DNA of 10,021 nt from Russula earlei (GCA_025769875.1 JAGFNK010001373.1:1-10021); one strand, 5' to 3'. Shown: positions 1 to 8,695, counted from the stretch's first letter. Program-made: numbers and translations. Notes: generated by a model not told the origin, from the letters alone.

Positions 1-17
1 GTCGGAGGGAACGTCTC

Positions 18-338
18 TCAGAGGTCATCATCTGCCAGTGGATCCAAGAGGTTCTTGGCGGCAACGGACAATCCGTCTCTGGTCTTGTCCACGAAAATGA
101 GACAGAATACGATACGCGCAGTCCGGGGCTGGTGGTATATCGAGTTCAACTTCTCTGGGTAGTTTTAATGGTAGATGTGGATTGGGGTACCGAGAGCACT
201 CACTCTGGAGGAGGTGTAGCGCGCCGCCACGGGCACGCGGAGTCCATGTGGTTTTGATCCGAGGGCAGGCACGGACCCAGGGCAGAGCTGTCCCTCAGAC
301 ACGAACGCCGGACATTTCGCACGCATGAAGGGAAGTCG
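18..338 (-). CDS. 3' end of an unrecognised spliced gene, cut at the transposon edge
   Basis: I do not recognise this protein. On the minus strand an open frame of 45 codons (338 down to 204) ends at a GTGAGT donor. A 49-51 nt intron (to 153 or 155, acceptor CCCAG or CCCAGAG) leads to a second exon (152 down to 18) of 44 codons and a TGA at 20-18. With the acceptor at 153 the two exons join in phase. The joined peptide is about 89 residues: a Cys/Pro/Gly-containing stretch, then a segment with IVFCLIFVDKTRDG and an acidic C-terminus ending LADDDL. The upstream frame meets a stop just inside the terminal repeat of the element that begins at 340, so the 5' part of the gene is missing or displaced. 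It could instead be a chance pair of open frames; the good splice signals and non-repetitive composition argue mildly for a real gene end. Confidence 0.35.
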
Positions 339-339
339 A

Positions 340-370
340 CATCAGGAAAAACCTCCCACGCTAGCGAGAG
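340..370 (+). repeat. Left terminal inverted repeat
   Basis: This 31-bp terminus matches the reverse complement of 2858-2888 at 28 positions, including an unbroken 18-base match at the outer end. The mismatches are two A/G and one C/T. Confidence 0.7.
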
Positions 371-420
371 TAATGCGAAGTAAGTCAAAGATAATGTGCA
401 ATAAGGAGTAATAAGTGCCA

Positions 421-540
421 AATAAGTGTCAGTAGACAGCCGAGATCAATTGGGGGATGGGGCAGATAAGTGTCAATAACATCAATAACTGTCAGAAGCC
501 TGGCGAGTAATGCCCGATCAATCTGGGGGGTCAGGCAGAT
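421..540 (+). repeat. Imperfect direct repeats in the left subterminal region
   Basis: Two related copies lie at about 421-467 and 484-540. Each starts with an AATAA(G/C)TGTCAG motif and ends with a GATCAAT, a G-run and GGCAGAT block (444-467 and 516-540). Around them, down to about 690, short motifs such as GTGCAATA, CAATAACTGTCA and AATAAGTG recur. Subterminal repeats of this kind often bind transposases in DNA transposons; that role is inferred here. I see no gene in 371-734. Confidence 0.5.
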
Positions 541-734
541 GTACTTCTTTGGTAACAAAATTGAACTATCAGTAGTGAGTAACTAACGCTAAGTGCAATA
601 GTGCGCACTAACGTGCAATAATACTGTGTTGGAACTAGCAATACATAAATAACTTTCAATAGTCTCGCAATAACTGTCATTACTATGCAAATTGCAGGTA
701 GCTAAGCCTATTTGCAAAAGGATTGATATAGAAT

Positions 735-2480
735 GTGTGGCAATGCTCCAGAATGGTAAAGGGAGACACTGATCACCCCAGCTCTGCCAATTTGGCTGTG
801 CAGCCAACCTATACCCCACTTGCAAAGAAGGCACGAAAGTCCAGTGTGCCGCAGAAGTCCAGTGTGTCACATGGTATCATAGATGTTGCATGTGTTGACT
901 TGGACACAAAGGTCTTGGATATCAAGGAGGGAATGATGATTGCGGGGGCATTGCCATGCCCATGCCAAGGAAGGAGGTTGGAGCGAAGTGCGTGCATATC
1001 CTGACAAATAAGGTTTGTCACCAAACAAACAAACCACTGATGGTTCGTTTTTTTTTTCTCCCCAGTGTCCACTTTCTATGGTGATAGTGGTGGTGCACAT
1101 GCCTGTCGTCTTGTAACCGAACCTGTCGAAACTGAAACCACTGGTGACAATAGCAACCCAGAGTCAGAGACTGACTGGCTTGAGGACCTGGAGTCCACCC
1201 AGCAACCGTCCACGAAATGTTCTGAGGCAATGGTAATTGAGGTACATCTGCAACATCATTTTATCTCTTCTAAAACTCAAAGCTGTTCATGTAGAGACTG
1301 TCATGGTCAGCTTCAGTTGCCCCTCCTGGGCCTTCTGCCTCAGATGGTGCACTGCCCGGCAGCCAAACTTGGACAACTGACGACATTCCATCTTCTTGAG
1401 ATTGTCAAAGCAGCGCTACTGCTTTGGCTTCTGAATTTTGCTGGCCTGCTGACACCAATCTCATACTTACTCCAGATTCAAACAAGGTAACACTGTCTAA
1501 GCAACGCCCACTAATTCGCCTCATCCTTCAAGACACAGTGGATAGTGTTCAAGCCAGTTTGCTCATTGATCACACATTCCCTGATGCCCCTACTGTTCTC
1601 GCAGTGATAAAGGCTGCTCTTTTATCAGCTGCTTCTTCCCATCCTGGTTCCTCATTCATCCATCGGCGCCTCCAGTCCAATCACGAATATGTGACTAAAA
1701 TTATCCCTGTGGTAAGTTCCTCAACCAGAGAGATGGTGTTACTGACAGAATCAACAGCCGCATGGTCACGTCCCCCTTTTCCAACATGAAGCCAAAGAAC
1801 GCTACACTACCATCATCTTGGCTGAGTTGTCGGCCATCCCATCAAAGGCATCAATCATTGCCATTGTTTAGAAGCAGTTAACAGATTACAACTATATGTT
1901 TCCAACCAGCAAAAGTGTAAGTGGACTTATTCTTATTTGATACCATCTAATGTGTGGTTAGGTTTCATCAAACTTTGGTCTCATAATGCGCTCGCGTCCC
2001 TATCGGAATACACGGATCATCAATGTGATTCACGATTTGTATTTTGCTGGAGGTGTTAACTTGTTTGTGAGTAAATTTGGACACCGCTTTCCGACACATC
2101 AAGACACCCTTGGGGTGATGACACGTGAAGTGCCAATACCAATGGTTGCATTGGTAGCAACGGCGGTAAGTCTAGTTTAGTCTTGTCTTCGAAATTTGTT
2201 CTAACTATATATGTAGCTCTATGCTTCCCTGCATGAGTGGTGTACCGGTGTCCACCAGGCCATGGACTTTTCAGCCAATGCATACCTTGATGTCTATCAT
2301 GGCCATATTGGCACATTCAACCAGATCCAGGAGCATCGTGGCAATGCGTTCCACATGATGATGGCGGATATTTTTACAAAAGCCCAGTGAGTTTAACTAA
2401 TCTACCTTCGCGGCAGCACTTCAGCATTGAGAACCTTGGTCCCAATTGCTGGACTCAACCTTGAAGAACTCAACAATTGA
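735..2480 (+). pseudogene. Decayed DUF6532-like domain gene (multi-exon)
   Basis: The biochemical role of this fungal domain is not known to me. I read exons at about 1066-1241, 1295-1711, 1749-1916, 1962-2165, 2217-2386 and 2417-2480, separated by GT-AG introns that join in phase (two are very short, 37 and 30 nt). Conserved family-like blocks are KVTLSKQRPLIRLILQDTV, HEAKERYTTIILAELSAIP, KQLTDYNYMFP, RPYRNTRIINVIHDLYFAGG, EVPIPMVALVATA joined across an intron to LYASLHEW, and FSANAYLDVYHGHI. Two in-frame stops interrupt the frame: TGA at 1397-1399 and TAG at 1869-1871. A TAA at 1009-1011 probably breaks the first exon as well. The N-terminal part (735-1012) changes frame, starts with a Lys/Ser-rich stretch and has no clear start. 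If the last intron is not spliced, the protein ends at TGA 2388-2390. The gene lies wholly inside the TIR element and looks like its passenger. The family call rests on remembered domain patterns, not on a search. Confidence 0.72.
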
Positions 2481-2829
2481 GCAAGCTCACACCGTCCTTG
2501 GTCCCTCAAACCAACAGTGACATTATACCCGCTCATATTGTTCTCTTGGACAAATTATCGTTCTCATACATCTACACTTAATTTTAGTTTGGCATTGTAA
2601 AATGCCTACATTAGTATTCCTGTCATAGTGTAGCTGAATGAACTGCGAAGTTATGGCGCTATTATCAGCGCTTATTATCAATCATGTCGTGAACTATCCA
2701 ATCCAAAATTATAGAACAAGAACCATGAATTATCATAATAGCAAAATTATTATCCATAATGATGATAATGGTCGATAAAATTATTGGGGGTAAACTGGCG
2801 ACGATAATTTCAGTTTTTGATAAATGACA
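2481..2829. repeat. AT-rich right subterminal region of the transposon
   Basis: There is no gene here. The stretch is rich in ATTATC/GATAAT-type words, densest at 2720-2785. It also has a short tandem duplication at 2656-2680 (GCGCTATTATCA followed by GCGCTTATTATCA). The composition differs from the left subterminal region, so the two ends of the element are asymmetric. Confidence 0.45.
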
Positions 2830-2866
2830 CTAGCGAGGGATAATAAGTGCTAATTATCTCTCACCA
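2830..2866. repeat. Imperfect hairpin overlapping the right terminus
   Basis: The arms 2830-2844 (CTAGCGAGGGATAAT) and the reverse complement of 2852-2866 (CTGGTGAGAGATAAT) match at 12 of 15 positions around a 7-base loop. The distal arm overlaps the inner half of the right terminal repeat. The proximal arm resembles 361-374 inside the left terminal repeat in the same orientation. Confidence 0.5.
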
Positions 2867-2888
2867 GCGCGGGAGGTTTTTCCTGATG
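2858..2888 (-). repeat. Right terminal inverted repeat
   Basis: The reverse complement of this 31-bp segment matches 340-370 at 28 positions and defines the right end of the DNA element. Confidence 0.7.
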
Positions 2889-3937
2889 GAGGGCGAAAGA
2901 GAGCCGAGGGCTTATGTCCGTATACGCATTTTTGAAGGAGAAGAGAGGGAGTTCGTGCGAACGTTGAGCGAGGAGAAGTTTTTACTGACAGATGAAGAGA
3001 TTAACGCGAGAGCAGAAGACTGCACAGAACTAGAACAGAACTGATATTCGAGACAGTAGCTACTGGTCTTTATATATTGTAGGAAGGACGAGCGGGAAGT
3101 TGGGTAATCAAAGGAGAAAAGGGCGCCGAATGCGAGACGAAACGAACCAAGAGTAGGTGAGTATGACGTCGCGACGGAACGCGAACCAGAACCGATGCGC
3201 AAGACTAATCGGAACGGGGCAAGTGTTAGCGAAATCGGAGAGTAAGTAAACGAAGCGGGATGGGAATTCATAGCAGTACAGTATATCAGCCAAGAGTGTA
3301 CCAAAAACCTATTCCTCCGACTCCGAGTCCGCGAGCGCGGAGCGGCGCGACGATGACGAAGGGGGCGAGACGCTATGGGCAGCGAGCCCTCGGGTGGAGC
3401 GGTGATGACGACGACGAACGCGTCATACTGGTCCGTGCGTAGACGCATGGCGGAGGTGAGGACGATAGTCTATGGACGATGACGAAGGGGCGCGAGTGGG
3501 ATGAAAGGGAGTCGACGACGGGCGAGAGCATAATGACGAAAGGACGGGGAGTATGACGCAGACAAAGCAGACTAGTGGCGCAGGGGATGGATGAAGACAA
3601 AGGAGGGCGAGGCGCGGGTGAACGGCGATGATGTCGCGCCGTAGGTCGATGCTTGGAGGAGCCGAGCTCCGACTCCAAGACCGACGAGGGAGGCGTTGAG
3701 CAACGAGGCGAGTGACGTCGGAGGCGATCGAGCTGAGCCGTTGTCGCCATTGTCGCTGTTCCTGGGCGTAGAGTGGGCGACGCGAGGGAATGGAACGCGA
3801 GATGGAAGGGGAAAGGAGTGACGATAGTTGGAGGAGGGGAGACGAGGGATGAAAGACGAAGGGAAAAGGGACGCGCGGGAGGTGCAGGGGTGCGGGTACA
3901 AGTCATATGAGTTTCCGGGCCAGCGGGGTCACACACC
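2889..3937. other. Purine-rich low-complexity intergenic region
   Basis: I find no supportable gene here. The plus strand is strongly purine-rich. The long open frames, for example minus-strand 3936-3373, translate to Ser/Pro/Arg-rich low-complexity peptides typical of biased composition. A degenerate word GATGACGAAGGG recurs at 3352-3363 and 3478-3489, with a weaker form near 3533, and again at 8126-8137. The segment 3376-3402 (containing GCGAGCCCTCG) and the segment around 3505-3545 have diverged counterparts at about 8036-8062 and 7670-7705. This suggests a dispersed repeat family. The region also contains the 3' flank of the hydrolase gene. Confidence 0.5.
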
Positions 3938-5343
3938 TTACAGGGGCATAGATGTGACGATGCCCATTGCCATCCTCTTTACCTCGCGAACAACTAGCTG
4001 GAACACAACATCGCTAGCATTGGCATATTTGGCAATGGTTACATGATCGCAGTTAACAGGAATGGGTGGTTCGTCCGCAATAGTGGCAGACCTTTGATCG
4101 ACGACCTATAGGAACGATTGGCTGATATTCGGTGGCTCGTGAATCATTCAAAACTCACCATTCCGAGATCAGTCGAGAACGGCTGATTCCCAAATTCAGT
4201 CAAAATGTGCATTCACGCTGAAATACCCGGAGACGTACCCCAGGCAATTTCATCGACAACTGTTCACAGAAGCTGGCAATCTTCAGTTCGGAATGAAATT
4301 CTTTGAAGCTGTAAGCTAGGTCCATCAAGCTAGCTGAATCCTTCTTGATATCAGACAGTAGCTGGTTCGCATTGGCACGAAACGAGATTCTGGTAATATC
4401 TTGTGCTATATCGGCGTGTGCGCTGCCTCCATGTGGTGTTCCTAGGAAAATCACACCTAGTGCGACGTCCCGTAGGGTCGAATATACTTTTTCGTTTCTG
4501 ATAAATACCAACGCCTGTAGCAAAATACGCATCTCTCAAATCGGTTGGCCAACATTTACACACCTGTTTGAGTACCAATCCTCCTAAGCTATGACAGATG
4601 AAAATTACACGACGTTTTTGCTGGAAGTGACAAGTGAACGAGTGAACGAACGGGAGGAATCAAGAAATAAAAAGTTGCCCTCACAATTTCCGCCAAGCCT
4701 TGCAGGAACTTAATGAAGAGTCTGGCGTGTTCCTGGATCCGGGACCTAGAAGCATCTTCTATGACATTCGCGTTATATCCATAGAGCAACACCCGAGCAT
4801 CCGGTACTTGTGCGGGCAGAAGATCGCGAAGCCACATGACACCGTCGTCGACTGTCCAACTGTTGAACGCGTGTCCGTTTAATCCATGAATCGCGATAAT
4901 ACTGTCATCAAATCGCCCTCAGCTTGACCTGGGAATGAAATAGTTTTATAAACCTACTCTAACTTGCTATCATCGCCACCGGCAATTACCGTGAGACCGT
5001 GAAAGTGAGTGTCTATTGCGACCCTCCGAGTCGATTCTACAGGGAAGGCGTTTCCCTCCGACAAAGAGAACTCATCAACCTCCAGCAGCTTCTGTACTTC
5101 ACTCATGTTCCGTAGTGTGATAGTTCCAGTCATCGTCTTGGAGTTGTCGGGGCTAAGTTCAAGACTTGATGATAGGACGACTTCTTGAGAGAAGCCCAGG
5201 AAGACCTGCACAAGGTTATCTGAGGTCATCCAGTTAGGAAAGTTCATGTTCAGACACTTCCTCAAGAGTTGGCGTTTATGAGTGTCCAAGGGGATATTTT
5301 GCATTCGGATCGTAGTCATATTGGAAGTAACGTGTCCCTCCAT
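3938..5343 (-). CDS. SesB-like alpha/beta serine hydrolase with RRM-like N-terminus
   Basis: Predicted serine hydrolase of the type found alone or at the N-terminus of fungal NLR proteins; the substrate is unknown. Minus-strand exons are 5343-4958, 4901-4685, 4620-4564, 4514-4239, 4182-4159 and 4105-3938. They join in phase across introns of 49-64 nt to give 375 residues. Residues about 8-100 resemble the RRM-like segment that precedes this domain in related proteins (IRMQNIPLDTHKRQLLRKCL). The hydrolase domain follows: DIIAIHGLNGHAFNSW (129-144), LLYGYNANV, nucleophile elbow CHSLGG with Ser212, LGTPHGG (244-250), VVDQRSA (321-327; Asp323 may be the acid) and VNCDHVTIAKY with His341. The start is the first ATG after an in-frame TGA. 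The last codon sits in CTGTAAGG, which could also be a donor, so a downstream exon is not excluded, but no NACHT domain is visible downstream. No stop or frameshift was found. The WD40 gene lies upstream in the same orientation. Confidence 0.85.
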
Positions 5344-6328
5344 TGATCACGGTTGATGAGAGATCGGAAAGTCGCGATTCGAGTGAGGCCCGATTTTGCC
5401 CGCTTCTTAATGCAATGATCTTCACTAACAGCCTGCATAGAAATCAGTGTTCATATTAAGCTGCAGATGTCCCCTCGCAGTGGAAGACAATAGCAAGACG
5501 CACCGCCTGACAACTCAATTGATCGGGGAAGATAAGACGAAGACCGGCGAACTTGTTTTGTTGGACTTTAGGCTCTAGGGGCTCAGCTAGGTCAAGTAGA
5601 TAGGGGACGCATCAAAGAAGAGGGATGGAGGAATAGGTGAGAGACGCTGGTGGGGCGTCTGGGAAAGTCGACCACGAGACTCGTCCGTCCATGACAATAA
5701 TTCGCTGGGTTTCCTCGTCTACCAGCTCTGCCCCTTGTCATACACCTAGACCGGTCACATATTGTACCCTTCACCTGCTCCCACTGTGGCCTCTCGTCCC
5801 AAGCCCTCTCCACACCACAGCTGAGATCTTGACCACATCGCCCAGCCCTCGCCACCGACCACGCGTGCACGCCGCGCCCCGGCACACTCGACACGTTCGC
5901 GTCTACGAGCCTTTCACCAAGGCCTCGACCGCCTCGCCCGATCTCGAATCCCCTTTCAATGACTCTGACTCCCCTTCACAACTATCATTTCTTTCATCAT
6001 ATCTCCCTTAAGCACACTAGCTACTCTGTAAGAAAAACAGAGAATAAAGTCCCCCTTGAATCTCATAGTATCAGTCAGCACAAATGACCGCGCGCGAGCC
6101 ATCTCGCCTCTCTTCTCCCTTCTTCCTCTCCTCCCTTTCCTTGCTCTTGGACCAAGACAACTGTCTCGGATTCCCGTCCAGCCACACGAACTCAACGCGC
6201 CCCGGATAGGCTCGCTACAAACTGCTGCCCCAGTGAGGCTGGATTTGAGTTGACCTGAGACCCCCCATCTTCCCTGTAGCCCCCCCGTTTAGGTTGCCTC
6301 AGCAAGGCCCCTCCACCCTCGCAACTAG
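5344..6328. other. Hydrolase 5' flank and pyrimidine-rich spacer
   Basis: The first 200 bases are the presumed promoter and leader of the hydrolase gene. On the minus strand, an acceptor-like TTTCTATGCAG at about 5435-5425 could end a 5'-untranslated intron. Another ATG on that strand, about 85 bases upstream of the chosen start, opens a short frame that overlaps the start out of frame. From about 5690 to 6240 the plus strand is C/T-rich low-complexity sequence. Its open frames (5637-6011 plus; 5894-5592 minus) show no domain and look like composition artefacts. No TATA box or terminator was convincingly found. Confidence 0.4.
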
Positions 6329-6968
6329 CGTGACCGCAATCGCAGCTATTCCAGCCCACCTCAGCCTTTACACCCTTCGCCTCGCTTACTAGTCCGTACC
6401 TCCCACAACCGACCACATCCACACGCACGCCAGCCTGCTCCGTCCTCGCAACCTTGCCTACTTCGTTCGCCATCCCATTCTCGTCTACCATCATCACAGC
6501 CCTGCGCGCTGTCATCTCGTTCCCCCACACCTGCCGCCGGCTTGTCAATATCGCCTGTAGCTGACACGGCCTTCACCATCACGCCCACGCGCACCGCTTC
6601 ATCGCCCACACGCCCCCTTGGCAGTCAGTACTGCCCACCGCAGCACCAACGCGCCATGTCATCGCATTCCAACGTCTCTGCCTATTCCCGCCGAGTGCCG
6701 AGGCCCAACGGCTGCCCCTTCTGCGCCCCACCCGGCCATGTTGTAAACGCGGACGCGCGCCAAGCGCTGTGTTGACACTGCAAGAGCCGCAGGGCCATCC
6801 TCTCTCTACAATCGCAACAGCAGCAGGCTCAGCAAACTCGGGGCTCAAGATCCACCGAACACAATTCCGATCCCGTTCCCGGCCGTGGCTGCGCAGCTAC
6901 CCGTGAAGCCTACCCTCAATCCAACCCTCAATCCAGAACGCATCGAACCGAGTCTACTAGCGGTGCCT
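6329..6968 (+). pseudogene. Decayed Pro/Ser-rich ORF with zinc-knuckle-like motif
   Basis: I do not recognise the full protein. One frame is open from 6329 to a TGA at 6773-6775 and then, apart from that stop, to a TAA near 6966-6968. It is bounded upstream by a TAG at 6326-6328. The peptide is rich in Pro, Ser, His and Arg, then has RPNGCPFCAPPGHVVNADAR, which resembles the start of a CCHC zinc knuckle (C-x2-C-x4-H) but lacks the last Cys. A Gln-rich tract follows (LQSQQQQAQQ). Such knuckles occur in retroelement Gag-type proteins and in RNA-binding proteins. The whole frame may be chance openness in GC-rich DNA. No transcriptional start or introns could be placed. Confidence 0.25.
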
Positions 6969-7390
6969 AAAAGGCCGATTGATCTGCGCAGCGCGAGCAG
7001 CCTAACCCACCGCCTCAAATATCGCGGGTACCGTTCACGCACTCGCGATTACGACCACCGCAACGGCCCCAGGCGCGAGTACGACTACGAACGCGGGCGC
7101 GGGTACTACCGCCGTGGGCGCTCCCGTTCTCGGTCCTGGTCTCGTTCTCATTCCTGATCATGGTCCCGGTCGCACTCCCGATCTCACCGGAGTAACCACC
7201 GGTCCTCCCGCTAGTGTTCTTGGGACAGAGAAAGAGACTATGGCTACCACAGCACGGGTAGTGTGCATAGCAGGCGTGATTGATACGCTTGCCCTGGTCG
7301 TGTTGGTGCTGGTGGGGGTGATGCTGTCGACAGAATGGGAGAGCGGTCCCGGGCCAGGTAATGATTCTGTCGGGAGAGCCAGCAGTCCTT
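6747..7390 (+). pseudogene. Decayed Arg/Ser-rich (SR-like) coding remnant
   Basis: This frame, different from the preceding one and partly overlapping it, is open from 6747 to a TGA at 7155-7157. It contains duplicated TLNPTLNP, then a Tyr/Arg/Asp-rich part (YRSRTRDYDHRNGPRREYDY) and RGRSRSRSWSRSHS. The same frame continues past the TGA with SWSRSHSRSHRSNHRSSR, a TAG, WDRERDYGYHSTGSVHSRRD and another TGA. The dipeptide pattern running through the stops suggests a once longer RS-rich tail, as in SR splicing-factor-like proteins. No RRM was seen in front of it. Low-complexity GC-rich sequence can mimic this, so the call is tentative. Confidence 0.3.
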
Positions 7391-8695
7391 AGTACCCGTC
7401 TCGAAAATTTTGATTTTACGCGCGAATAGGCAAGGCGAGAGCGTGAATACGAGGAATGCTTGTGTGAGTGCAAGGTGTCTGGCGATGCTCCTCCTGGTGG
7501 CAGTGGTGGCTGTGATGGACCCGGACCTGGACAACGGCAGTTGGTTCATGGCGGTGGGGGGGTGTTTTTGAGATGAGTCTCATTCGTGTGTGAGTGACAG
7601 AGGTGAGTGCGTCATATAGTCCATGCAAAGCAGCGTGATGACGGCGAGGACCGGAGATGTCGAAAGGTGGTCGACGAGGGGCGAGAAGATGATGAAAAGG
7701 AGTCGACAGCAGTGAAAAGAAAGCAGCGCGCCGGATCGATATGCTAGAGTTCGTGAGACTGGATGAGGGCAGAGAGGAGAGTAGAGGACAGTGAGCAAAC
7801 AAATGAACTTGAGGCAGGCTAGGAAAAGGCTGCTGGGAACTACTTGCACTCAAGAGAAGTAGCTAACGAGAATAAAATACAAGTGGAAAAGTAAAGGAGA
7901 AAGGAGAGGGCATAAAAGATATTCGAGAGTGAGCGAGACTGAAACACGAAGACAAGACAAAGAGGAACCGAGCTCGCACGACCAATCTTGAGGACAGAGC
8001 GACGTGGCGGGGGAGGCATTGGCGAGGCGCGCTAAGGGCTGCGAGCCCTCGCGTACGGCAGTGATGACGTTGAGATGAGTGTGAGGGACGTGGCGGGGGT
8101 CTTGAGGAAAGGGTCGAGGCTGGGCGATGACGAAGGGTAGAGTGGATGGGAACAGGTAGGAAAGGAGCGAGAGGGATGCGTGAGAGATCAATCCTGGGCT
8201 CGGATCAACACCCTCTCCACAACGCCTCGACTATGCTGTTCGCCACATCCCCCGGTCTCGACCAGCCCTTTCACAACATCGCCGCCACCCGCTTACCCTC
8301 CCCGCCTCAACACCTCCCGTCCTGCATCATTTCGGGTTCACCTTCATACCCTCCATTATTTCGTCGTCTTCCTTTCATTGTTCCGATTTCAACCCAGGCC
8401 ATTCTCTCGTTTAAATATGGCCTTGGCGACTGACTCAGGTCCTCAGAGTTCGACTGCCTAGCTGTCCCCTCTACTCCTGTGTGATCCCAAGTCTGAACTG
8501 CCTTGCTTTATCTCTCTTCTTCTTTGGTCCCTCTGTCCTCAGTCCGGTCGCACAGCGTGCGCCAACTCGGCTCAATACAACAGTCATGAGTGACATTGTA
8601 AGAAATGTAATTATCTGCGTCATTAGTAGAATTCTGATGTAAGAGATGTCAAATAAGGGCGCAGCGTCGGAAGGCGACTGAAATGCCATCCCCAC
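7391..8695. other. Spacer with purine-rich then pyrimidine-rich blocks
   Basis: No gene is supported here. Bases 7560-8190 are purine-rich on the plus strand and share degenerate blocks with 3300-3900: about 7670-7705 against 3509-3545, 8036-8062 against 3376-3402, and the GATGACGAAGGG word at 8126-8137. Bases 8200-8460 switch to C/T-rich sequence that loosely resembles 5797-5880. The open frames on both strands encode Ser/Pro/His/Leu-rich low-complexity peptides without domains. The last 240 bases (8460-8695) lie directly downstream of the WD40 stop codon and are presumably its 3' untranslated region and flank. Confidence 0.45.

Larger units (their letters stand above)
340..2888. mobile_element. 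TIR-bounded DNA transposon carrying a DUF6532-like pseudogene
   Basis: The element is 2,549 bp. Bases 340-370 and the reverse complement of 2858-2888 match at 28 of 31 positions; the three differences are all transitions. Both ends begin CATCAGGAAAAACCTCCC. Similarity stops abruptly outside 340 and 2888, as expected at true termini. The eight bases outside the left end (GAAGTCGA, 332-339) and the right end (GAGGGCGA, 2889-2896) match at 6 of 8, so a decayed 8-bp target-site duplication is possible, which would suit a hAT-like element. No transposase was recognised inside: the only coding remnant is the DUF6532-like gene, so the element is probably non-autonomous. The superfamily is inference; TIRs and target duplication are the only evidence. 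Confidence 0.6.

Noticed and set aside
1065..1490. 142-codon plus-strand open frame through the DUF6532 region
   Set aside because: Only its first part (to about 1241) fits the gene. After the intron the conserved domain residues lie in a different frame, so the rest is a shadow.
2847..3044. 65-codon open frame starting inside the right terminal repeat
   Set aside because: It crosses the transposon boundary and reads into purine-rich low-complexity DNA; the Glu/Arg-rich peptide reflects composition.
3373..3936. 187-codon minus-strand open frame next to the hydrolase stop
   Set aside because: The product is Ser/Pro/Arg-rich low complexity, has no domain and is out of frame with the hydrolase exons. 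Purine bias in the DNA explains the lack of stops.
4902..4957. An in-frame TGA when the first hydrolase intron is spliced at the nearer acceptor (a 29-nt intron)
   Set aside because: Using the next acceptor gives a 56-nt intron, keeps phase, avoids the stop and yields the expected DIIAIHGLNGH motif, so the gene is not broken there.
5637..6011. 124-codon plus-strand open frame
   Set aside because: The peptide is low-complexity Pro/Ser/Thr/His-rich with no recognisable domain, typical of C/T-rich DNA.
7416..8191. Several overlapping minus-strand open frames of 89-145 codons
   Set aside because: They encode Leu/Ser/Pro/His-rich low-complexity peptides in competing frames over a purine-rich block, with no motif or splice pattern.
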